Assembly (NCBI RefSeq): GCF_049532965.1
Contig: NZ_CP186694.1
Span: 310,001-374,000 of the forward strand
Source: Roseateles sp049532965
Lineage (GTDB): Bacteria > Pseudomonadota > Gammaproteobacteria > Burkholderiales > Burkholderiaceae_C
Reading direction: 5' to 3'
DNA length: 64,000 bases
The position numbers were made by a program, and so were the translations under genes. The notes beneath the pieces were generated by a model. That model had not been told where the DNA came from and did no database searches. It was given only the letters and a program-made list of their open reading frames with translations. Shown in pieces: positions 26,191-34,461 of the stretch (position 1 is the first letter of the stretch; the number at the start of each line of letters is the position of its first letter).

Positions 26191-28460
26191 CAGCGGCCCT
26201 TCCAGCTCAGTTGCTTGCCGTTCTGCGCCGGGCTGCGCTCGCCCTCGACCTCGAGTGCCCAGTCATGCAGCGCGCCTTCGGAGATCTCCACGCGGTACTC
26301 GGTGCCAGCGCGGGTCACGGTGCCGCGTGCGGCGATCGTGCCGTCCGGCGACGCGACGGCGAAGGCCGCGGACGCGCCGTCGTCGAGCGCGAAGACGCGC
26401 AGCGTGACGCCGCGTGCGTAGTCGTAGTCAGGGCGCTCCGTCTCCTGGCCCCACGGCAGCACGGTGTTCGGCGCGACGTAGAGCGGCAGGCTCATGAAGT
26501 CGTGCGTCTCGCGGCGCCAGCGGCCGCCTTCGACGACCTCGCCGCTGAGCAGGTGGGTCCAGCGGCCGGCCGGCAGGTAGACGTCGACCTCGCCGCTGTC
26601 GGTGAAGACCGGCGCCACGAGCAGCGCATCGCCCAGGTGGTACTGGCGGTCCAGCGTCGCGCAGGCGGGATCGTCCGGATGCTCGAGCACCGGCGCGCGC
26701 ATCGTCGGCACGCCGGTCTCGCTGGCGGCGATTGCCGTCGCATAGAGATACGGCATCAACTGGTGCTTCAGGCGCGTGAAGCGTTGCAGCACCACGCAGC
26801 TTTCCTCGTCGACCAGCCAGGGCACGCGATAGAAGCTGCTGCCGTGCAGGCGGCTGTGCGAGGACAGCAGGCCGAACTGGATCCAGCGCTTGTAGACGGC
26901 CGGCGGCGGGTTGCCCTCGAAGCCGCCGATGTCATGGCTCCAGAACGCGAAGCCGCAGGACGTCAGGGACAGGCCGCCGCGCAGGCTCTCGGCCATCGAT
27001 TCGAAGTTGGACCAGCAGTCGCCGCCCCAGTGCACCGGGAAGCGCTGGCCCGAGGCGTAGGTCGAGCGCGCGAAGACGACGGCGTCGCTGCCCTGGACCT
27101 CCTGCAGCAGCTCGAAGACGGCCTGGTTGTACTGCAGCGAATAGAGGTTGTGCATCTCGACCGGATCGGAGCCGTCGAAGTACACGACGTCCTTGTCGGG
27201 GATGCGTTCGCCGAAGTCGGTCTTGAAGCAGTCCACGCCCATCGCCAGCAGCCGGCGCAGGTGGCCCTGGTACCAGGTCTTGGCGGCGGGGTTGGTGAAG
27301 TCGACGATGGCCATGCCGGGTTGCCAGAGGTCGGTCTGCCAGGTCAGGCCGTTGCTGCGCTTGATGAAGTAGCCCTCGCGCACGCCTTCGGCGAACAGCG
27401 GCGAACGCTGCGCGACGTAGGGGTTGATCCAGAGGCTGATCTTCAGGCCCTTGCCGCGCAGGCGCGCCAGCATGCCCTCGGGGTCGGGGAAGCCGCGGCG
27501 GTCCCATTCGAAGTCGCACCACTGGAACTCGCGCATCCAGAAGCAGTCGAAGTGGAAGACGCTGAGCGGTAGCTCGCGGCGCGCCATCTCGTCGATGAAG
27601 TGGGTGGCGGTCGCCTCGTCGTACTGGGTGGTGAACGAGGTCGTCATCCACAGGCCGAAGGTCCAGGCGGGCGGCAGCGGCGCGCGGCCGGTCAGTTCGG
27701 TCAGGCGCGCGACGGCGGCCTTGGGGGTCGGGCCGGCCACGACGCAGTAATCCAGCGTTTCGCCCTCTCGGCTGAACTGCACGCGCGAGGTCTTCTCCGA
27801 GGCCACTTCGAAGGACACGGGGCCGGCCTCGTTGACCAGCACGCCGTAGCCGCGGCTGCTCAGGTAGAAGGGCACGCTCTTGTAGGCCTGCTCGCAGGCG
27901 GTGCCGCCGTCCTTGTTGGTGTTCTCGACGGTCTGGCCGTTCTTGATCCAGGGCGTGAAGCGTTCGCCCAGGCCGTAGACGTATTCGCCGACGGCCAGCG
28001 TCAGCTGCTCATGGACGTAGTTGGCCTTGCCGGCCCATTGCAGGTAGCCGAGCGAGCGCCAGTCGCTGCGTGTCAGCACCTTGTCGCCCTCGCGGAAGGT
28101 CAGGCTGTAGCCCTCGCCCCTCTTCACGTCGACCGACAGCGGGCCCGAGGTGATGGTGAGCAGCTTGTCGGTCTCGCTCACCTGCAGGCGCTGGGCCTGT
28201 GCGCCGATCATGGGCACGTGCAGCCGCGGCGCCTGCGAGGCGCTGAAGTGCTCCACGCTGACGCGGATCACGCCGGGCAGCGGCGAGCGCAGCGTCACGG
28301 TCAGCGTCGGTCCCTGGAGGGTGTCGCCGCGGTGCTTGATGGGGCGGGTGGTGAGCAGCAGCACGACGCGGTCGTCGTGGACATCCACGGCATAGGTCTC
28401 GGTCGCGTAATGGGCGGAAACGCCTGGCTGCAGCAACCACTGCCCGTCGGTGAACTTCAT
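26190..28460 (-). CDS. GH31 alpha-xylosidase (YicI-like)
   Basis: The product is 756 residues and, like E. coli YicI, has no signal peptide, so it should act in the cytoplasm on imported isoprimeverose or xyloglucan oligosaccharides, releasing alpha-linked xylose. The nucleophile is D415 in CFKTDFGERIP and the acid/base D481 in HWGGDCWSNF, one residue off the YicI positions. The N-terminal beta domain and DFEWDRRGFPDP loop also match YicI. AAGGAA supports the ATG. It lies between GH39 and GH9, with a TGATG overlap to GH9. Confidence 0.93.
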   Translation of the reverse strand: MKFTDGQWLLQPGVSAHYATETYAVDVHDDRVVLLLTTRPIKHRGDTLQGPTLTVTLRSPLPGVIRVSVEHFSASQAPRLHVPMIGAQAQRLQVSETDKLLTITSGPLSVDVKRGEGYSLTFREGDKVLTRSDWRSLGYLQWAGKANYVHEQLTLAVGEYVYGLGERFTPWIKNGQTVENTNKDGGTACEQAYKSVPFYLSSRGYGVLVNEAGPVSFEVASEKTSRVQFSREGETLDYCVVAGPTPKAAVARLTELTGRAPLPPAWTFGLWMTTSFTTQYDEATATHFIDEMARRELPLSVFHFDCFWMREFQWCDFEWDRRGFPDPEGMLARLRGKGLKISLWINPYVAQRSPLFAEGVREGYFIKRSNGLTWQTDLWQPGMAIVDFTNPAAKTWYQGHLRRLLAMGVDCFKTDFGERIPDKDVVYFDGSDPVEMHNLYSLQYNQAVFELLQEVQGSDAVVFARSTYASGQRFPVHWGGDCWSNFESMAESLRGGLSLTSCGFAFWSHDIGGFEGNPPPAVYKRWIQFGLLSSHSRLHGSSFYRVPWLVDEESCVVLQRFTRLKHQLMPYLYATAIAASETGVPTMRAPVLEHPDDPACATLDRQYHLGDALLVAPVFTDSGEVDVYLPAGRWTHLLSGEVVEGGRWRRETHDFMSLPLYVAPNTVLPWGQETERPDYDYARGVTLRVFALDDGASAAFAVASPDGTIAARGTVTRAGTEYRVEISEGALHDWALEVEGERSPAQNGKQLSWKGR

Positions 28461-28530
28461 GGGATTCCTTCTTGTCTGATCGGAGGTTCAAAGCCGGCTC
28501 GCCATGCATTCAAGCGAGCCGGGCACAGGG

Positions 28531-30117
28531 TCATTGCCGCGCCGGCTCCAGCGTCATCAGCACCACGTCGTGCGAGCGCATCGGCACGGATTCGCGGTGC
28601 CGTCCGTCGCGCCCGATGCGCACGGTGCGCTCGCGCTCCGGCTTGTCGGCGGTCAGCGCATGCAGCTTCGCCAGTTGTTCGGCCGAGAGATTGCCCGGCT
28701 TGCCCAGCTTCAGCCAGGCGGTGTGGGCGTCGTTCGCCTCGAAGCCGGTGCGGTACTGGCGCAGCGTGTACACGCCCGGCGCCAGGCCCTGCCAGCGGAT
28801 CGTCGCGGGCGCGAGCTTCGTGGCGGGCCGGACTTCGCTGAAGTAGGGACGGTTGCTGGTCTTCTGGTCGGGCAGCCGCCAGTCCCAGACCAGCGTGCCG
28901 ACCTTGCCGCCATCGACGGCCGCCAGCGCGCTGCCGTCCTTCAGCGGCACCTCGCGGCCGGTCAGCTGCCTGAGGTACTTGTAGGCGAAGAACGAGGGCT
29001 TGCGCACGCCCTCGCGCGTCATCAGGCCGAAGCCGCCATGGAAGGGCGTTGGGGGCGGGCCCGCTTCCTCGAACAGGTCGCTGTAGGTCCAGTAGCTCAT
29101 CGCCTGGGCGAAGCCGCGGGTCAGGCGCAGCTTCTCCAGGATGTAGGGGGCGCTGAGGTAGGCGTCGTGGACGGGATCGCGCGGGTTGTAGCTGGCGCTC
29201 CACTCGGTGATGTAGAGGGGCAGGCCGGGGAAGGGCGACGCGTCGATCTCGCCGCGCACGCGCTTCACGTCGCCGATGATCGTGTCCGGCGAGCGCGACA
29301 GCTTGTTGTCGTCCTGGCCGAACTCATCGAGGAAGCCGCCATCGACACCGTAGGTGTGGGTGGTGACGAAGTCGACGGGGACGTTCTTCTCCTTGCAGAA
29401 GGCCAGGAAGGGCACGACCCAGGCGGCGCCGGCGGTCGACGGGCCGCCGACCTTCAGTTGCGGGTCGACGGCCTTCAGCGCCCGGGCGCTGCGGGCGTAG
29501 AGCTCGAAGTAGGCGGCCTGGTCGGCGCGTTCCCAGAAGCCATCGAGGTTGGGCTCGTTCCAGACCTCGAAGGGCCACTGGCGCACTTCCTCGGCGCCGT
29601 AGCGCGCGATCAGGTGGCGGGCGAAGGCGTCGACCAGCGCGGTCCAGGGCTCGGCCTGCGGGTGGGAGGTGTTGCCCTTCCAGTAGAAGATGGTCTGCGG
29701 CGAGGTCGCCATCGCCTCCGGCGTGAAGCCGAGTTCGACGAAGGGCTTGATGCCCTTGGCCAGCAGCGCGTCGTAGAGCGTGTCGATGCGGCTGAAGTCG
29801 AAGCGCAGGCGTCCGTCGGCGTCCTTGGTCACGGTCTTCAGCGCGTCGTGGAAGATTGCGTGGAAGCGGATGGTGCGGAAGCCGAGTTCGTCGACGGCGG
29901 TCTTCAACTGGGCCTGGCTGTCGTCGCGGATGAGGGTGCCGGGGAAGTCGGCGCCGACGGCGTAGTCGAAGCTGCGGTCCACCGGCCCGGCGGCCTGGCG
30001 CAGGTCGACGTCGATGGTGCGGCCGGGCTTGGCGGCGGGTCCGGCGCTCCAGGCGGCCATCGGTGCCAGCGCGAGTGTCAGCGCGGCCATCTTGCGTCTC
30101 GAGAGTGTGAGCGACAT
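28531..30117 (-). CDS. GH39 beta-xylosidase
   Basis: The product is 528 residues with an N-terminal signal sequence (cleavage near WSA-GP). Family 39 (alpha/beta)8 barrel: acid/base E188 in FEVWNEPNLDGFW and nucleophile E305 in LYITEWSAS, followed by a small C-terminal beta domain. It would release beta-linked xylose from xylo-oligosaccharides. It starts 23 bases after GH43 and ends 70 bases before GH31. Confidence 0.9.
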   Translation of the reverse strand: MSLTLSRRKMAALTLALAPMAAWSAGPAAKPGRTIDVDLRQAAGPVDRSFDYAVGADFPGTLIRDDSQAQLKTAVDELGFRTIRFHAIFHDALKTVTKDADGRLRFDFSRIDTLYDALLAKGIKPFVELGFTPEAMATSPQTIFYWKGNTSHPQAEPWTALVDAFARHLIARYGAEEVRQWPFEVWNEPNLDGFWERADQAAYFELYARSARALKAVDPQLKVGGPSTAGAAWVVPFLAFCKEKNVPVDFVTTHTYGVDGGFLDEFGQDDNKLSRSPDTIIGDVKRVRGEIDASPFPGLPLYITEWSASYNPRDPVHDAYLSAPYILEKLRLTRGFAQAMSYWTYSDLFEEAGPPPTPFHGGFGLMTREGVRKPSFFAYKYLRQLTGREVPLKDGSALAAVDGGKVGTLVWDWRLPDQKTSNRPYFSEVRPATKLAPATIRWQGLAPGVYTLRQYRTGFEANDAHTAWLKLGKPGNLSAEQLAKLHALTADKPERERTVRIGRDGRHRESVPMRSHDVVLMTLEPARQ

Positions 30118-30140
30118 GGGGGTGAAGTCCGGATGAAGGG

Positions 30141-31775
30141 TCAGGCGGGAAGCCCGCGATAGCGGAAGCGGCGGAAGCGCACCTCGCCCTGGCCGGCGCT
30201 GAACAGCGCCAGCTTCAGGCTGAGGAAGCCGCCGAAGACGTTGTGATGGAAGCCGGAGACCTCCATCTGCCAGGGGTGTTGCGTCCAGTCCTTCCCATCG
30301 GGGGAGGTGTGGAAGGTGACGACGTTCTCGCGGTTGGTGAGCCGCAGATGCAGCACGCGCGGGCCGGAAGTCGCCGGCAGCTTCTGCCGCATCCAGGCGA
30401 TCTCCTGGCCGTAGTTGTAGGTGCGCATCTCCTGTGCGCTCGCGCCGATGCCGGCGAAGCCGCGACCGTCGTAGAAGAGGGCCAGGCCGCCGTGGGCGTC
30501 GCCGGGGATCTCCATCTCGACGCTGGCCTCGTAGCTGCGGTCGCCGACCAGGCAGGTCAGCGGCGAGCAGTCCGCCAGCGAGTTGCCCTTGGCTTTCAGG
30601 ATCAGCGTGCGGTCACGCCGCGAGACGCGTTCGCCGTCGTTGGCATCGGGCGCGAACAGCGTCCATTGCAGGCCCATGCGGTCGTTGCCGAAGTCGTCGG
30701 ACAGGTCGAAGCCGGCGGGGGAAGGCCGGCCGCCGCGCGGCTTGGGAAGCGGGCGCGCGAGCGTGCCGCCGCGGGCCTTCAGCCAGCCGTCCTTCGTCCA
30801 TTCGACGGGCTCGAGCAGCGTCTGGCGGCCGAGCGTGCGCATGCCGTTCTCATAGCCGTGATAGACCATCCACCAGTCGCCGGCCGGGCCCTCGACCACG
30901 CTCGCGTGGCCGCGGGACCACCAGGGCTCGTCGGCGCTCTGGGTGCGCACGATGGGGTTGTGGGGGGAGTCCTCCCAGGGGCCGTGGATCGAGCGCGAGC
31001 GGGCCAGGGTCACCATGTGGCTGGTGGGCGGGCCGGAGGTGCCGCCGACGGCGGCGATCAGGTAGAACCATTCGCCGCGGCGGAAGATCTTGGGGCCCTC
31101 GGGGGCGAACATCTCCACGACCCAGTCCTTGGGGTACTGCCAGGGCGTGTAGGCGGGCTCGAGCTGGCCGATGGTGGACAGGCCGTCGTCGCTGAGGCGG
31201 ATGCGGCGCACGCCGTTGACGAAGAGGTAGCGCTTGCCGTCCTCGCCGACGGCGTGGCCGGGGTCGATGCAGTCGCCCAGGTGGAGGTCCACCGGATCGC
31301 TCCAGGGGCCGCGGATGTCGTCGGCGTGGATGACGTAGATCTTGGAGCCGTTCTCCTGCATCGCGGGGATGTAGATGAAGTAGCGGCCGTCGTGCTTGAT
31401 CAGGTCCATCGCCCAGACAGTGCCGATCGGCTGGCGCAGCGCGGCGGTGATCGGGGCCCAGTTCACCAGGTCCGTCGAGTGCCAGATCACGACGCCCGGG
31501 TAGGAGGTGAAGGAGGAGAAGGTCAGGTAGTAATCGCTGCCGTCCTTGAGCAGCGTGGGATCGGGGCGATCGCCGGGGACGATCGGATTGCGATAGGTGC
31601 CGTTGCCCAGGTCGGCCTTGCGCTGGCCTTCGCGGCCGAGGCCGAACGAGGGCGGCCGGGCGGGCGAGGTGGTGGGGGCTGGTGCGGCGCTCGCGGCAGG
31701 GGCCGACGCGGCGAGTCCGGCGCCCGCGACCGATGCGAGCGCGCGGACGACACCGCGCCTGGTGAGAGTCGACAT
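30141..31775 (-). CDS. GH43 beta-xylosidase/arabinofuranosidase (Tat-type signal)
   Basis: The product is 544 residues. LTRRGVVRALA followed by an alanine-rich stretch is a twin-arginine-like signal. The five-bladed propeller has the three expected acids: D72 (GDRPDPT, base), D171 (GDCIDPGHA, pKa modulator) and E226 (FAPEGPKIF, acid). A C-terminal concanavalin-like sandwich (about 350-540) follows, as in XynB-type enzymes. It is the first gene of the operon GH43-GH39-GH31-GH9, with an AGGAGA ribosome-binding site and a XylR operator 68 bases upstream. Choice between xylosidase and arabinofuranosidase cannot be made from sequence reading alone. Confidence 0.9.
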   Translation of the reverse strand: MSTLTRRGVVRALASVAGAGLAASAPAASAAPAPTTSPARPPSFGLGREGQRKADLGNGTYRNPIVPGDRPDPTLLKDGSDYYLTFSSFTSYPGVVIWHSTDLVNWAPITAALRQPIGTVWAMDLIKHDGRYFIYIPAMQENGSKIYVIHADDIRGPWSDPVDLHLGDCIDPGHAVGEDGKRYLFVNGVRRIRLSDDGLSTIGQLEPAYTPWQYPKDWVVEMFAPEGPKIFRRGEWFYLIAAVGGTSGPPTSHMVTLARSRSIHGPWEDSPHNPIVRTQSADEPWWSRGHASVVEGPAGDWWMVYHGYENGMRTLGRQTLLEPVEWTKDGWLKARGGTLARPLPKPRGGRPSPAGFDLSDDFGNDRMGLQWTLFAPDANDGERVSRRDRTLILKAKGNSLADCSPLTCLVGDRSYEASVEMEIPGDAHGGLALFYDGRGFAGIGASAQEMRTYNYGQEIAWMRQKLPATSGPRVLHLRLTNRENVVTFHTSPDGKDWTQHPWQMEVSGFHHNVFGGFLSLKLALFSAGQGEVRFRRFRYRGLPA

Positions 31776-31842
31776 TCCTTTTGTCTCCTTGCCGGCGGTC
31801 GCGTCATGGGGCGATCTGATTCAGGCCGGCTTGGAGGGGATG

Positions 31843-31863
31843 TTAGTTCGCGCGCTGCACTAA
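31843..31863 (-). promoter_or_regulatory. XylR operator upstream of the GH43 operon
   Basis: The inverted repeat TTAGTT-N9-CACTAA differs from the xylR operator by one base in one arm and has the same 9-base spacer. On the minus strand the end of the repeat again runs into a -10-like hexamer (TAACAT, against TAATAT at xylR), in the same register. It lies 68 bases from the GH43 ATG. Confidence 0.7.
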
Positions 31864-31929
31864 TTAACTAGAGCTAACCCGGGGGCGGTGGTGACAACGC
31901 TCGGCTCGGCTACCCCTCTCCCAGACCCC

Positions 31930-32118
31930 GAAGACCCTCACCCCAACCCTCTCCCGCAAGCGGGAGAGGGGGAAAGAAGGAGAGGGGGAAGAAGGAGAGG
32001 GGGAAGAAGGAGAGGGAGAAAGAAGGAGAGGGAGAAAGAAGGAGAGGGGAAAGGAAGGCTCGGCTACTCCCTCTCCCGCGGGGCGGGAGAGGGCAGGGGT
32101 GAGGGTGGGAGGGTTGCA
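31930..32118. repeat. REP-like stem-loop cluster after the lipoprotein gene
   Basis: This 290-base gene-free gap contains two hairpins with CCCTCTCCCGC / GCGGGAGAGGG arms (loops AA and GGG) flanking a purine tandem array at about 31964-32058. The array is six units of 15-16 bases of the form GAGAGGG(G/A)GAA(A)GAAG. The block is flanked by ACCCTCACCCC and GGGGTGAGGGT. Confidence 0.85.
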
Positions 32119-32153
32119 GCGCTCGGTCCACGGATGGCCCGCCCCTCGCGCGC

Positions 32154-34187
32154 CTACTGCACCGTGACGAAGAAGCTATTCCCGTCCTGCCCGCCGACCA
32201 CGGTCGCGCCGCTGCTGACGATCGCGCTGAACGCGCCGCTCACGCCACCCGCGGCATTGATCAGCACGAACCTCTGTCCCTTGGTGACACTGCCGCTGAA
32301 GCTCAGCGACAAGAGGCCTCCGAGCACCGCCGCACCCGCCACGGTGAGATGGTCATGGTCGACGCCCGCCGCAGGGCCAGCGATGGCGAGCGTCAGCTGA
32401 CCGTTGGCGCCTTGCTGGAAGCTGCCGCCCAGCGTGAGCTCACGCTGTCCACCCGTCAGCGCCAACGCGGCGTTGTTGACGACGTTGCCCGTGCCCATCG
32501 CGTTCGCGCTGCCCGCCAGCGTCGTGCCGGCGTTGAGTGTGGTCGCGCCGCTGTAGCTGTTGTTGCGCAGCGTGAGCGCCGCGGCGCCGTTGTGCGCGAG
32601 GCTGCCGCTGCCGCTGATGTTGGACAGCGTGATCGCGGTGGTGGTGTTCTGGACGATGAGCTGGCCATCGTTGACGATGGCGTTGGTGGCGGCGCCATTC
32701 GGCGATTCGGCGGTCAGCAGGCTGGCGTCGCCGCTGTAGGTGGCCTGCAGCACGGACGACTTGCCCCTCGTCGCATGGATCGTGATGTAGCGCAGCGGCA
32801 CCGGCGTCCCCGTGCCCAGGCGCAGGATCGCGTTGGCACCGATGGTCGTGGTGCCGTTGTAGTTCTGCGGCTGGGCGAAGGTCACGTCGTTGCCGGGCGT
32901 CGGCATGATCTTCACGTTGCCGTTGCCCACGGAGCCGTCCCGGTGCGGGCCGCCGCCGCCCCCCGTGATGCCGATGTGCAGCGTCACCGGGCCGTTGTAG
33001 TTGAACGCGAGCGTGCCGCTCCGCAGGTTGATGTAGGCGTTCTTCTTGCCCAGCGGCGGATCGACCTCGGCGGGCGAGGGGGCCGACGGCAGGAAGAAGT
33101 TGGCATGCGTGCCGTCGCCCCACTGGACCGTGCCCGCGCCGCGTTCGATGTTGATGCCGCGGTAGCTGGCGTCGTTGCCGTTCGGCGCGTTCGCTCCTTC
33201 GCGGTAGATCGTCTTGGCGAAGTTCAGTTCGGGATCGCTCAGGCCCGGATTGACCAGGTTCGGCTGGTTGTGCGGACTGTTGTCGGTGTGGCTGTAGACG
33301 CCGGACATCACGATCGTCGAGGGGCCGATCGCATGGAAGTTGATGTCGTTGCCGAAGGCGGCTTCGTAGATGTTCTGCGTCACCGTGACGACGCTGCCGG
33401 GCGGGCTCCAGACCAGCCAGGATCCCTCGTTCAGGACCGCCTTGGCGTTGGCCAGCGATGCGGCCACATGGTTGCTGCCGAAGTCCTGCCCCACGGAAAG
33501 CGACAGAACACCCGAATACGTGCTCACCCCGCCCGACGAATTGCCACCCCAGACGCCGGGCGCCTGCAGGATGCTGCCGTTGCCGCTCACCTGGCCCAGG
33601 AGCACGAACTGCGAGCTGCTGATGACGATGGTCCCGTTGTTCAGGATGTTGTTGAGGTTGATCTCGCCGTTGATCAGGCTCGCCTCGTTCTTGCTGTCGG
33701 ACGTCGCGATGACGTTGGGCGAGCTGTCGGCGCTGGTGTAGGTGCCGATCTGGAACGTGACGCCCGGATCGATGGTCAGCACCGGCGGATTGACGCCGGT
33801 GATGGTGAGCGCATAGCCGGCGCCCGGATACGTCTTCTTCGTGACCACCTGAACCTGCCGCGCGACCGGGAGCGTGAAGGTGCTGGTCTTCGTGATGACC
33901 AGCGTGCTCACGGCGGTGGTGGACAGGCGCAGCGTGCCCTGGCCGCTGATGACGCCGGTGTAGGTCGTGGTGCCCGAGGGCAACTTGATGACGGAGTCAC
34001 CGGTGAGCGTGACGTCGCGATTGGCGAGGACGTCCGCGGTGATGTCCACGAGCGGGCCGCTGGCACCGACATCGTCGGCCCCCGGCGATGTCCCGTCGGA
34101 GCCACCACCGCCGCAGGCGGACGTGAGGACGGCACAACCGACCATCAGGAAATCGCGCCGGCTGGCGCCTTGGAGGAATGAACTCAA
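32154..34187 (-). CDS. Tat-type lipoprotein with autotransporter-like strand repeats
   Basis: The product is about 677 residues. Its N-terminus combines a twin-arginine motif (ASRRDFLMVG) with a lipobox (LTSAC) followed by a glycine run, so a lipid-anchored, Tat-exported protein is likely. The rest is rich in N, G, S and T, with repeated strands of the autotransporter-associated type (SGSGSLAHNG, LRNNSYSGATTLNAGTTL, GSANAMGTGNVVNNA). No C-terminal beta-barrel translocator is present. Start: TTG at 34187 with AGGGAG 6 bases upstream is preferred over the longer frame. No function can be named. It faces away from the cyanophycinase-like gene. Confidence 0.75.
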   Translation of the reverse strand: MSSFLQGASRRDFLMVGCAVLTSACGGGGSDGTSPGADDVGASGPLVDITADVLANRDVTLTGDSVIKLPSGTTTYTGVISGQGTLRLSTTAVSTLVITKTSTFTLPVARQVQVVTKKTYPGAGYALTITGVNPPVLTIDPGVTFQIGTYTSADSSPNVIATSDSKNEASLINGEINLNNILNNGTIVISSSQFVLLGQVSGNGSILQAPGVWGGNSSGGVSTYSGVLSLSVGQDFGSNHVAASLANAKAVLNEGSWLVWSPPGSVVTVTQNIYEAAFGNDINFHAIGPSTIVMSGVYSHTDNSPHNQPNLVNPGLSDPELNFAKTIYREGANAPNGNDASYRGINIERGAGTVQWGDGTHANFFLPSAPSPAEVDPPLGKKNAYINLRSGTLAFNYNGPVTLHIGITGGGGGPHRDGSVGNGNVKIMPTPGNDVTFAQPQNYNGTTTIGANAILRLGTGTPVPLRYITIHATRGKSSVLQATYSGDASLLTAESPNGAATNAIVNDGQLIVQNTTTAITLSNISGSGSLAHNGAAALTLRNNSYSGATTLNAGTTLAGSANAMGTGNVVNNAALALTGGQRELTLGGSFQQGANGQLTLAIAGPAAGVDHDHLTVAGAAVLGGLLSLSFSGSVTKGQRFVLINAAGGVSGAFSAIVSSGATVVGGQDGNSFFVTVQ

Positions 34188-34461
34188 GCGGGCTCCCTGC
34201 GACAGCAATGCGAAGTGCGGGCATTCTGTCGGAAGGCCGTGTTGGAGATATCACCGAGTCGTCACGGGTTCTGCCCCCCGCGGCCTATCGGCGTCGGAAT
34301 GCGCGGCAGCGGTATCGTCGGACCACGACAGCGTCGAATGCAGCCATGGCGGCGCCCGCCATGTAGCACAACCCCGCCCCGAAGGCGATCCCACGCCCTC
34401 GATCCCCTGTTCCCGGGAGAAGCTGATTCAAATCGTCACGCGGCTGTGCCAGATTGGCCGC

